The notes beneath the pieces were generated by a model. It did not search any database and had not been told where the DNA came from. It saw only the letters and a program-made list of their open reading frames with translations. Below, piece after piece: positions 28,014 through 35,855 of a stretch of DNA of 64,000 nucleotides. Source of the DNA: Ignavibacteriales bacterium (GTDB lineage Bacteria > Bacteroidota > Ignavibacteria > Ignavibacteriales > Ignavibacteriaceae); the NCBI GenBank assembly GCA_016707285.1, contig JADJIA010000001.1, forward strand, positions 930,001 to 994,000. Reading direction: 5' to 3'. Position 1 is the stretch's first letter; the number at the start of each line of letters is the position of its first letter. Both the position numbers and the translations under genes were made by a program.

Positions 28014-29177
28014 CTACCTTTTATAGAAACTTCTGCCGGCAACGGGAGCATCTATTCCAAAAAATTCCAGAACCGTTTTCCCTGCATCAGCAAATGTGCT
28101 CCTGACACCAATGCTCCCCGGATCAACTCCTTTACCCGTCAACAAAACAGGTACATATTCCCTTGTGTGATCAGTTGAGGTGACAGTCGGGTCGTTTCCG
28201 TGGTCGGCTGTAAGGAGCAGACAATCTGAATCATCCATAGCCGCAATTAATTTCGGAAGGAACAGATCAAAATCTTCCAACGCCTTGCCAAATCCTTCAG
28301 GATCAAGACGATGACCAAAATAAACATCAAAATCGACAAGATTGGTCATTATAAAACTGTTTTTATTCTCTTTTATCGCCTTAAGTGTTTCCACACATCC
28401 TTCAGAATTTGATTTTGTATGAATCACCTCCGATAACCCCTTCTCATTAAAAAGATCGCCGATCTTTCCAATACCTGTGGTTTTTACACCGTTCTTCATC
28501 AGATGATCAAGAACTGTTTCGCCGGGAGGATCAAGTGAATAATCTCTTCTGTTTGTTGTGCGTTTGAAGCTATCAGCCGAATCACCAATAAAAGGTCGTG
28601 CGATCACTCTTCCCACAAAATAATTTTCCAGGATTTTTTCTCGAGTGATTTCACAAATCTCATAAAGACGATCAAGCCCAAAGTGTTCCTCATGTGCTGC
28701 AATCTGAAAGACCGAGTCAGCTGAAGTATAAACAATCGGGAAACCTGTTCTGATATGCTCCTCACCGAGCTCTTTTATAATCTCTGTACCTGAAGCAGCT
28801 TTATTCCCCAGATATCCGGAGCACCCCGTCAGAAGCATAAACTGCTCCATCATTTCGGGTGGAAATCCATTATAAAAATAATCGAAGTCTTTTTCGCAAA
28901 TGATCCCGGCAAGCTCCCAGTGCCCGGAAGTTGAGTCCTTCCCTTTCGATACTTCAGACATTTTCCCGAAGGCAGCTTTGGGAGCACCAACAGGCAATGC
29001 TCCCGGAATTGGCACTATGTTACCAAGTCCGAGTTTACGGAGATTTGGGATTTTTAATCCACCCAGTTTCTCTGCAGTATTTACGAGTGTGTTGCTACCG
29101 TTGTCGTTATAATTTGAGGCATCGGGTAACTCACCGATACCACAACCATCGAGTACTATAAAAATGAAATTATTAAT
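28014..29177 (-). CDS. deoB: Phosphopentomutase
   Basis: Interconverts (deoxy)ribose 1-phosphate and 5-phosphate in nucleoside salvage. About 387 residues, normal length. Visible are the metal and active-site segments VLDGCGIGELPDA, STSGHWE (with the Thr that becomes phosphorylated), ADHGNDPT and TDHTREYVPV. No ATG, GTG or TTG in this frame precedes the conserved start: the ATG at 29184 is out of frame by one base. An ATT at 29175-29177, seven nt after GGAG, would begin MNNFIFIVLDGCGIG. Either ATT initiation or a one-base error explains this. It directly follows the GGDEF-like gene. Confidence 0.9.
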   Translation of the reverse strand: MNNFIFIVLDGCGIGELPDASNYNDNGSNTLVNTAEKLGGLKIPNLRKLGLGNIVPIPGALPVGAPKAAFGKMSEVSKGKDSTSGHWELAGIICEKDFDYFYNGFPPEMMEQFMLLTGCSGYLGNKAASGTEIIKELGEEHIRTGFPIVYTSADSVFQIAAHEEHFGLDRLYEICEITREKILENYFVGRVIARPFIGDSADSFKRTTNRRDYSLDPPGETVLDHLMKNGVKTTGIGKIGDLFNEKGLSEVIHTKSNSEGCVETLKAIKENKNSFIMTNLVDFDVYFGHRLDPEGFGKALEDFDLFLPKLIAAMDDSDCLLLTADHGNDPTVTSTDHTREYVPVLLTGKGVDPGSIGVRSTFADAGKTVLEFFGIDAPVAGRSFYKR

Positions 29178-29187
29178 CTTGCATCTC

Positions 29188-31071
29188 CTAAGTTGAGGTA
29201 ACCACTTTACTGCCGGTTCCCTCTTGAGCTTTTAGAAGCGCAAGGGATGCAGACTGGAACAATTCTTTATAATCGCTTTTGTTCTCAGCAGGGGCTAATC
29301 CAACCGAGATCGTAAAACCATTCCCGTTGCCCATGGCATTAGTGGATTGTTTTGCAACTTTGTTTTTTAATCTCTCAGCCCACATGTAGGTGTCTCTTGC
29401 ATCCGATCCAAAGAAAAATATTCCGTAAAGATCTTTATCAAGTTTCCCGACTGTCATCGATGGATTGGTTTCGAGACGGATAAAATCAGCCAACAGTTTA
29501 TAAGGTTTAATCGTCATTTCATTACCAAACAATTCCATCTGCTCCGGAAATTTATCAATAGCGGTAAGGATCATTGAACCATGCAAATTGTTTGCTTTCA
29601 GTTTAAATAACTCCGCCTCAACCCTCTCTTCATAAAATTTACGATTTAGAGTTTTGGTTTCGGGATCGTTACTTACCTGTTCTTTTATTATCAATTGTAA
29701 TGAGTAATTATAAAAAACATAAGACACCAGCGAATTTAGCCGTGCCACAAATCTGATTTCAGCAGTGGAAAAAGCATTGTTCTCAGGAGATTCAAAACAG
29801 AGCATCCCCAGAAGTTGACTGTTGATATATAATGGCACCGTAAAAAAGGAACCTTTTTCAGGTCTTTGTTCGGTTGACAGATATCTTGGAAGGTCTTCTT
29901 CTGCAAGATTTTTGTAATAAAGTGGTCCCGGATTAGAGAGCTGAGTGCCTGCAAGAGTGTTTGATATCTCGACATCAGAACCCTCGGGAATGTAATAATC
30001 TTCATCGGTCTTAAAGACCCGTAATACTTTTAATGACTTGGAATAACTGTCATACTCTAAAAAACTGACAACCTTTGCCGGGATCAATTCACGCAATCGC
30101 TGTTCGAAAACTCCGAGAATGTCTTCAACTGAACTTGATAACAGGAGTTGATCAACAATATTGTTCATCACTTTTAATCTTTTTTCTGCCAAACCTTCAA
30201 GAAAACCGGTCTGAACTATCGAAAGAACATGAGTGATCAACCTTACATATTTCCCCAGTGTAAAAAGTGTCTCAGAGCCAAACTCTTCCTCATCTTTCGA
30301 ATCCACTGCCAATACCGCAATTACTTTTTTATCGTAAAATACCGGCACTGCCGCAAAACTTTTGATACCATGCACATCATTGTAATATTTAATAAGGCCT
30401 GCTTCTTCATCACCCTTAATTGAGGTAATACAAACCGGTCTTTCAGAATTCACAACCTGACTTAACAGATCTGAACCTATTGGAATCGCCATGGCTTTAA
30501 AATCATGAACACCTGCAAGATAAGCTGCCGGCGTAAGTTTTTGTGCCGCCGGATTCACCCAATAGAAAACTGCGCTGTGCGCAAACAAATGTTCCTTAAT
30601 CAGACGGATAGTCTTATCAAGAAAAAAGCTGATTGTGGCTTTGTTGTTTTCAATCTTTGGGGCAGATTCATTTGTAATTTCGAGATATCTGTCGCTTATT
30701 CCGGTGTTGTCATCTGTGCTGAGAGTTATTACATTTGTCCTTTTGGATGAATCTTTAACTTCTGACACAGTTTGCGCAAACTTTACAACGGGTGGCTCTT
30801 CAGCGGGTGGGCGGTAAACTCCCTTTACGACCACAGCTCCGCTATCGAACAGGTCGTGTTCGTCTTCCCGAACGGGAGGTTTGGTGAGTATCTCTTCAAA
30901 ACCTTTCTGATCTTTTTCCTTCTTTATGATCATTATCAACAACAGAATATTGATCAAGAGGATAACACCAATTACTATTCGCGTAACTGTGTCGCCGATC
31001 AGGAATAGTAATGCAAAGATTACCGGAGCCAGACCAATGAGGATATATTTGGTTTGAGGTTTGTTCTTCAT
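29188..31071 (-). CDS. Membrane GAF-GAF protein with degenerate GGDEF domain
   Basis: 627 residues. Two transmembrane helices at the N-terminus (about 9-47), a linker, a first GAF domain (about 150-270), a second GAF (about 300-450) and a C-terminal GGDEF-like domain (about 465-625) with DPETKTLNRKFYEERV. The catalytic GGDEF motif is replaced by KLDKDLYGIFF, so cyclic-di-GMP synthesis is unlikely. A binding or structural role is more plausible. It appears to be first in a unit with deoB, the eutN pair, rpoD and nlpC, transcribed from the promoter at 31099-31127. Confidence 0.78.
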   Translation of the reverse strand: MKNKPQTKYILIGLAPVIFALLFLIGDTVTRIVIGVILLINILLLIMIIKKEKDQKGFEEILTKPPVREDEHDLFDSGAVVVKGVYRPPAEEPPVVKFAQTVSEVKDSSKRTNVITLSTDDNTGISDRYLEITNESAPKIENNKATISFFLDKTIRLIKEHLFAHSAVFYWVNPAAQKLTPAAYLAGVHDFKAMAIPIGSDLLSQVVNSERPVCITSIKGDEEAGLIKYYNDVHGIKSFAAVPVFYDKKVIAVLAVDSKDEEEFGSETLFTLGKYVRLITHVLSIVQTGFLEGLAEKRLKVMNNIVDQLLLSSSVEDILGVFEQRLRELIPAKVVSFLEYDSYSKSLKVLRVFKTDEDYYIPEGSDVEISNTLAGTQLSNPGPLYYKNLAEEDLPRYLSTEQRPEKGSFFTVPLYINSQLLGMLCFESPENNAFSTAEIRFVARLNSLVSYVFYNYSLQLIIKEQVSNDPETKTLNRKFYEERVEAELFKLKANNLHGSMILTAIDKFPEQMELFGNEMTIKPYKLLADFIRLETNPSMTVGKLDKDLYGIFFFGSDARDTYMWAERLKNKVAKQSTNAMGNGNGFTISVGLAPAENKSDYKELFQSASLALLKAQEGTGSKVVTST

Positions 31072-31096
31072 GTGAAGTTAATAACTCTTTAAATCC

Positions 31097-31127
31097 CAAA
31101 AATAGTCTTGAATTATCAAATAATCAA
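31097..31127 (-). promoter_or_regulatory. Promoter of the GGDEF-like/deoB/eutN/rpoD unit
   Basis: TTGATT (31127-31122), 17-bp spacer, TATTTTTG (31104-31097) on the minus strand, the same pattern as the rimP and rpsL promoters. The -35 overlaps the engB stop codon. Confidence 0.6.
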
Positions 31128-31726
31128 ATTAAAGATAATTTTTCTTTATCCAAGTGACTTTTTATTGCTGAAATTACATTTTTTTTGAATTTTCCCGACT
31201 TCACAGTGTATGGGAAAATGTTGACTCCTGTTTTCATCTCAGGGTATTTCTCTTCAATCTGTTTCATCGCCTTACTCATCTCACTCTGATTTAACTTATC
31301 AGTTTTGGTCATCAGGATGATGTAAGCTGCTCCAAGTTCAACACAAAAATTGTGAAACTCCAAATCGTGTTCACTATTTGTTACACGACTGTCAACCAGA
31401 TGCACGATCAATTTGATATGTTCGGATGACGCAAAATATTTCCTGATAAATCTTCCCCATCGTTCTCTTTCGGTTTTGCTAACTCTTGCGTAGCCATAAC
31501 CAGGGAGATCAACAAAGAAAAATGAATTATCTATCTTTATATAGTTTAGCGCCTGGGTCTTTCCGGGAGTTGAACTCACACGGGCTATCCCTTGCTTACC
31601 GGTTATATGATTGATAAAAGAAGACTTGCCGGAATTCGACCTGCCTGCGATCACAACTTCGGGAAGCCTCTCTTTTAGGGAGGAAAGTTCGTTATAAGAT
31701 CCGGTGAAGTGTACTGTTTCAAACAT
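31124..31726 (-). CDS. engB: Ribosome biogenesis GTP-binding protein EngB/YsxC
   Basis: 200-residue GTPase needed for late 50S assembly. G1 is AGRSNSGKSS, G2 lies near STPGKTQ, G3 is DLPGYGYA and G4 is TKTD. The N-terminal MFETVHFTGSYNEL fits the family start. The ATG lies two bases after the T tract of the rplQ terminator, with no ribosome site between, so expression must depend on an internal promoter or on read-through. Confidence 0.93.
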   Translation of the reverse strand: MFETVHFTGSYNELSSLKERLPEVVIAGRSNSGKSSFINHITGKQGIARVSSTPGKTQALNYIKIDNSFFFVDLPGYGYARVSKTERERWGRFIRKYFASSEHIKLIVHLVDSRVTNSEHDLEFHNFCVELGAAYIILMTKTDKLNQSEMSKAMKQIEEKYPEMKTGVNIFPYTVKSGKFKKNVISAIKSHLDKEKLSLI

Positions 31727-31728
31727 AT

Positions 31729-31761
31729 AAAAAAAGAGTAATCCGAACCCGGATTACTCTT
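31729..31761 (-). terminator. Terminator at the end of the alpha operon (after rplQ)
   Basis: Twelve-bp perfect stem AAGAGTAATCCG/CGGATTACTCTT around a 4-nt loop, then a T-rich tract (31735-31729). It begins about 20 nt after the rplQ stop and ends at the engB start codon. Confidence 0.9.
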
Positions 31762-31782
31762 ATATAATACTGTATAATTAGT

Positions 31783-32241
31783 CTAAGACTCCGAAGAGGC
31801 TTTTTCTGCGTCTTTTTCTTTTTTGTTTTGGGCTGCAGCTTCACGCGCTTCATGTCTCTGCTGAGCAGCCATATTTGCAGCTTCGTTGTAGTCAACCAAT
31901 TCGATGATTGCCATCTGAGCGGCATCACCCAATCTAACTGCTGTTCTTACGATTCTTGTATAGCCACCTTTTCGGTCACCTACAGTTGAAACTACATTTC
32001 TGAAGAGCTCTTTAGCAGCTTCCTTGTTACGAAGAACACTCATCACAACTCTTTGATCGTGGAGTGTACCCCTGCGGGCTCTTGTAATAAGGGGTTCAGC
32101 GAATGTTCTTAACTCTTTCGCTTTTGCCAGTGTGGTCTCAATTCTCTTGTGTAAGAAGAGAGCAGAAGCCAGGTTCTTCAACAACGCACTTCTGTGGCTG
32201 TGGGTTCTACTAAGTTTTCTACCTTTTACTTGATGTCTCAT
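31783..32241 (-). CDS. rplQ: 50S ribosomal protein L17 (bL17)
   Basis: 152 residues. The conserved bL17 core occupies residues 1-120 (MRHQVKGRKLSRTHSHRSA, LRTFAEPLITRAR). An acidic/lysine-rich extra tail of about 30 residues follows (EAAAQNKKEKDAEKASSES), longer than the E. coli form. Last gene of the alpha operon, with a strong terminator directly after it. Confidence 0.97.
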   Translation of the reverse strand: MRHQVKGRKLSRTHSHRSALLKNLASALFLHKRIETTLAKAKELRTFAEPLITRARRGTLHDQRVVMSVLRNKEAAKELFRNVVSTVGDRKGGYTRIVRTAVRLGDAAQMAIIELVDYNEAANMAAQQRHEAREAAAQNKKEKDAEKASSES

Positions 32242-32261
32242 TTCTTAAACCTTCATCCGGA

Positions 32262-33257
32262 TTAGTTTGAACTGCTGTCGTCTTTTAAGTAATCGTCGAT
32301 ATTCATCCCAAATTCGAGACCGAGAGTTTCGACGATTTCCATTAACTCTGCAAGCGACTTTCTGCCGAAGTTTCTGAATTTGAGCATTTCAGCTTCATCT
32401 TTGGCAACAAGGTCAGAGATGTTTTTGATGTTTGCGGCCTTAAGACAGTTGTGAGCACGCACACTTAACTCGAGATCATCCACATTGGTAAGAAGTATTT
32501 TCTTGATCCTCTCCTTTTCGGAGTCTTTCCTTACTTCTTCATGGCTTTCTTCCTGCTCAATATCAAAATTGATAAAAAGCTGAAGGTGATCTCTCATTAT
32601 TTTAGCTGCTTGAGTCAATGCGTCATCCGGGGTAATCGATCCGTCGGTTGAAACATTGATGATCAATTTTTCATAATCATTTCTGTCACCAATACGAACA
32701 TTTTCGATCTCAAAGGTTGCATTCAGAATCGGTGAATAGATCGAATCGATTGCAATTGTGCCCAATGGGTACTCGGATGATTTATTCTCTACTGCCGGAA
32801 CATAACCTTTTCCTCTGCCGACACGAAGTTCGACTTCAAATTTGGCGTTTTCCTGCAAAGTAGCAATGTGCAGATCAGGATTTAGAATTTCAAGATCAGC
32901 GGTATATTTTTGAATATCTGCTGCAGTTACGATCTTTGGTCCCTGTATGGTGAACTCGATCTTTGCAGGTTTTTTATTCAGGAGCTTCAACCTGATTTGT
33001 TTCAGGTTGAGAATAATTTCAGTTACATCTTCTACAACACCCGGGATGGTGCTAAATTCATGAAGAACAGAGCCAAACTTTACAGCTGTAAATGCAGCTC
33101 CGGGAAGCGACGATATAAGAATTCTTCTTAAAGAATTGCCTATTGTTACGCCGTATCCTCTTTCGAGAGGCTGCAAGTAAAACTTGCCAAAAGTATTGCT
33201 GTATGATGATTCTTCACAAATAACAGCATCGGGTATTTTTAGATATGATCCACTCAT
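32262..33257 (-). CDS. rpoA: DNA-directed RNA polymerase subunit alpha
   Basis: 331 residues. The N-terminal assembly domain carries LERGYGVTIGNSLRRILISS. The C-terminal domain (about 255-320) has VRAHNCLKAANIKNISDLV and FGRKSLAELME, the helix-hairpin-helix that contacts promoter DNA and regulators. A charged linker (EEVRKDSEKERIKK) joins them. It lies between rpsD and rplQ as in most bacteria. Confidence 0.98.
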   Translation of the reverse strand: MSGSYLKIPDAVICEESSYSNTFGKFYLQPLERGYGVTIGNSLRRILISSLPGAAFTAVKFGSVLHEFSTIPGVVEDVTEIILNLKQIRLKLLNKKPAKIEFTIQGPKIVTAADIQKYTADLEILNPDLHIATLQENAKFEVELRVGRGKGYVPAVENKSSEYPLGTIAIDSIYSPILNATFEIENVRIGDRNDYEKLIINVSTDGSITPDDALTQAAKIMRDHLQLFINFDIEQEESHEEVRKDSEKERIKKILLTNVDDLELSVRAHNCLKAANIKNISDLVAKDEAEMLKFRNFGRKSLAELMEIVETLGLEFGMNIDDYLKDDSSSN

Positions 33258-33282
33258 TTAAACCTCTAAAATTTCTTTATTG

Positions 33283-33909
33283 TTATTTAGAGTACAACTC
33301 GACAACGAATTGTTCGTTGACATTAAGTTGGATATCTTCTCTCTCAGGAATGTTTACAAAAGTGCCACTGAGGGTCGCTTTGTCAACTGTTAACCAGGGA
33401 TAAAGATTGTCTTTTACTCTCTTAAGTGAATTGTGGATGATATCCAACTGTTTGCTTTTATCTTTAACTTTAATGACATCGCCCGCTGTCAGAACATAAG
33501 ATGGAATATCAACGATATGACCATTAATCAGGATGTGTCTATGACTCACCAACTGACGGGCTGCCTTACGCGATGGAGCAAATCCTAATCTGTAAACCAC
33601 ATTGTCGAGCCTTCTCTCAAGAAGCTGAAGCATATTGGTACCAGTGATACCTTTCTGTCTCGAAGCTTTTTCGAAGAGGTTTCTAAACTGGGTTTCCAAA
33701 ACTCCATAAATTCTTTTGATTTTCTGCTTTTCTCTTAATTGAATACCATATTCAGAGACTTTCGATTTCCTGGATGTACCATGCTGCCCGGGTGGATAAT
33801 TTTTCTTCTCCAGCGGACACTTGTCAGTTAAGCATTTGCTCCCTTTTAGAAAGAGCTTCTGCTTTTCCCTTCTACACAATTTACAAACCGAACCGGTGTA
33901 TCTTGCCAT
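33283..33909 (-). CDS. rpsD: 30S ribosomal protein S4 (uS4)
   Basis: 208 residues. The N-terminus has C-x2-C and C-x5-C pairs (VCKLCRREK, KCLTDKC), so this is the zinc-binding form of uS4. The S4 RNA-binding domain follows (RRLDNVVYRLGFAPSRKAAR). Binds 16S rRNA early in 30S assembly. In many bacteria it represses the alpha operon; no leader structure was identified here. Confidence 0.97.
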   Translation of the reverse strand: MARYTGSVCKLCRREKQKLFLKGSKCLTDKCPLEKKNYPPGQHGTSRKSKVSEYGIQLREKQKIKRIYGVLETQFRNLFEKASRQKGITGTNMLQLLERRLDNVVYRLGFAPSRKAARQLVSHRHILINGHIVDIPSYVLTAGDVIKVKDKSKQLDIIHNSLKRVKDNLYPWLTVDKATLSGTFVNIPEREDIQLNVNEQFVVELYSK

Positions 33910-33932
33910 TTAATAACTCTCCAATAATAAAA

Positions 33933-34319
33933 TTAAACTCTTCTTCGTTTTGGCGGCCTGCAGCCGTTGTGTGGAATCGGTGTAATATCTTTAATGGAAG
34001 TGATTTCAAAACCAACATTCACCAAAGCTCTTATAGCAGACTCTCTACCTGCACCGGGACCTTTAACTCTAACTTCTATTCTTCTTAAGCCTAAATCATA
34101 GGCTTCTTTAGCGGCTGCCTCGCTCGTCACTTGAGCAGCAAAAGGTGTATTCTTGCGCGAACCCTTAAAACTGTTTCTGCCTGCGGTTGACCATGATATG
34201 GTGTTCCCATAGACATCAGTAAGTGTTACCAGCACATTATTGAATGAAGCCTTTATATGAGCGATGCCGTTCGCATCGACTACATGTTTCTTTTTAACTT
34301 TTTTGGTAGTTTTAGCCAA
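33933..34319 (-). CDS. rpsK: 30S ribosomal protein S11 (uS11)
   Basis: 128 residues, with the family core VTLTDVYGNTISWSTAGR, GLRRIEVRVKGPGAGRESA and the C-terminal PHNGCRPPKRRRV. It forms part of the 30S platform near the Shine-Dalgarno helix. The spacing to rpsM and rpsD is 22-23 nt. Confidence 0.98.
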   Translation of the reverse strand: MAKTTKKVKKKHVVDANGIAHIKASFNNVLVTLTDVYGNTISWSTAGRNSFKGSRKNTPFAAQVTSEAAAKEAYDLGLRRIEVRVKGPGAGRESAIRALVNVGFEITSIKDITPIPHNGCRPPKRRRV

Positions 34320-34341
34320 TTAATAATCCTCCGATTTTCAA

Positions 34342-34725
34342 TTACTTCTTAGCGGCTGCTTTTTTCTTGCCGGCAACAGTTTTTCTCTTGCCTTTTCTCG
34401 TACGCGAGTTTGTTCTCGTTCTTTGTCCTCTTGCGGGAAGACCTTTCCTGTGTCTCAAACCACGGTATGTTCCTATATCAATAAGGCGTTTGATATTGAG
34501 CTGAACTTCAGAGCGCAGCGCACCTTCCACTTTAAAATCCGCCTGAATGACAGATCTTATAGTTCCTACTTCATCCTCAGTCAGCGAACCGACTTTTCTA
34601 TCAGGGTCGATTGCTGCCTTTTCAAGTACTTCCGCTGCTATCGACGGTCCGATACCGAAAATGTACTGGAGGCCGTAATAAACCTTCTTATTCTTTGGTA
34701 AATCTACACCAGCTATACGTGCCAA
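34342..34725 (-). CDS. rpsM: 30S ribosomal protein S13 (uS13)
   Basis: 127 residues. The helix-two-turn-helix core has MARIAGVDLPKNKKV and TYRGLRHRKGLPARGQRTRT. A basic tail (KGKRKTVAGKKKAAAKK) reaches toward the P-site tRNA. First gene of the alpha group after rpmJ. Confidence 0.98.
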   Translation of the reverse strand: MARIAGVDLPKNKKVYYGLQYIFGIGPSIAAEVLEKAAIDPDRKVGSLTEDEVGTIRSVIQADFKVEGALRSEVQLNIKRLIDIGTYRGLRHRKGLPARGQRTRTNSRTRKGKRKTVAGKKKAAAKK

Positions 34726-34748
34726 TTAAATTTCTCCTTAAAAATTTT

Positions 34749-34862
34749 CTATCCTTGTCTCTGTTTATGCTTAGGGTTCTTGCAAATTACTCTGAGGGTA
34801 CCTTTCCTCTTTATAATTTTGCAATGCTCGCATATTTTTTTTACTGAAGCTCTTACTTTCAT
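34749..34862 (-). CDS. rpmJ: 50S ribosomal protein L36 (bL36)
   Basis: A 37-residue protein, MKVRASVKKICEHCKIIKRK through NPKHKQRQG, found by reading the gap between infA and rpsM. Cys at 11, 14 and 27 and His at 32 form the zinc knuckle of the C+ type. Two ATGs are adjacent; the second (34860-34862) is preferred because it leaves 6 nt after GGAG. Confidence 0.95.
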   Translation of the reverse strand: MKVRASVKKICEHCKIIKRKGTLRVICKNPKHKQRQG

Positions 34863-34873
34863 CATCTACTCCG

Positions 34874-35092
34874 TTATTTATACCGGTAAGTTATTCTTCC
34901 TTTAGTCAGATCATACGGAGATAACTCAATAGAAACTCGATCACCAACCAATATCTTGATAAAATGCATCCGCATCTTACCCGATATGTGTGCCAGGATC
35001 TCATGCCCATTGTCTAACTTCACCTTAAAACTTGCATTTGGTAAAGTTTCAGTGATCACTCCGTCAACTTTTATTGGTCCTTGTTTTGCCAT
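34874..35092 (-). CDS. infA: Translation initiation factor IF-1
   Basis: 72 residues, a single OB-fold domain that binds the 30S A site. The conserved segments are ITETLPNASFKVKLDNGHE, AHISGKMRMHFIKIL and SPYDLTKGRITYRYK. It starts within one base of the map stop, so it is coupled to map. Confidence 0.98.
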   Translation of the reverse strand: MAKQGPIKVDGVITETLPNASFKVKLDNGHEILAHISGKMRMHFIKILVGDRVSIELSPYDLTKGRITYRYK

Positions 35093-35851
35093 TTATTCTA
35101 CGGTTAATATTTCTGGTTTTTGTCCGTTTACTAATATAGTATGTTCAAAATGGGCTGATGGCAAACCGTCAATTGTTTTAATTGTCCACCCGTCGCTCAA
35201 TTCATATACCTCAAATTTTCCCATATTAACCATTGGTTCTATAGCCAGAGTCATTCCGTCTTTCAGTTTTTTGCCTGTTCCCTTCACACCATAATTTGGA
35301 ATGGAAGGGTCTTCGTGCAAATACTTTCCAACACCATGACCACATAAAGCCCTGACTACGGAAAATCCGTTGGATTCTACATACTTTTGGACTGCGTACG
35401 AAATATCGTGGACGCGATTGCCTTCGACAGCCTGCTCAATTCCCAGATAAAGAGATTTTTCGGTTACTTCCATGAGCTTCTTAATATTTTCATCGTTTCC
35501 GCTGTAAACACTAAGAGCTGCATCACCGTAATAGCCGTTTTTCTTTACCCCGCAATCGAGTGAAACCAAATCTCCATCCATAACCGTTCTGCTTCCCGGA
35601 ATTCCATGAACAACAATGTCGTTAATAGAAATGCAAAGCGTTCCCGGAAAAGGAGGTGTTCCCACCTGACGGTATCCCTTAAATGCAGGAATACCCCCGC
35701 GGCTTCTGATATGGTCTTCAGCCAGCTTATCCAAGTCTTCTGTTGTTATCCCTGTTCTTATCTCTTTTTTCACCAGGTTCAAGGTCTCAGCTACAATTTT
35801 GCAACTCTCGCGTATCGCGTCGATCTCTTTGGCGTTTTTAATATAGATCAT
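35093..35851 (-). CDS. map: Methionine aminopeptidase type I
   Basis: 252 residues. Removes N-terminal methionine from nascent proteins. Metal ligands are visible in SLDCGVKKNGYYGDAA (two Asp), GHGVGKYLHEDP (His), LAIEPMVNMG (Glu) and FEHTILV (Glu). No N-terminal zinc-finger extension. It is placed directly between secY and infA; adk, which often sits here, is absent. Confidence 0.97.
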   Translation of the reverse strand: MIYIKNAKEIDAIRESCKIVAETLNLVKKEIRTGITTEDLDKLAEDHIRSRGGIPAFKGYRQVGTPPFPGTLCISINDIVVHGIPGSRTVMDGDLVSLDCGVKKNGYYGDAALSVYSGNDENIKKLMEVTEKSLYLGIEQAVEGNRVHDISYAVQKYVESNGFSVVRALCGHGVGKYLHEDPSIPNYGVKGTGKKLKDGMTLAIEPMVNMGKFEVYELSDGWTIKTIDGLPSAHFEHTILVNGQKPEILTVE

Positions 35852-35855
35852 TTTT

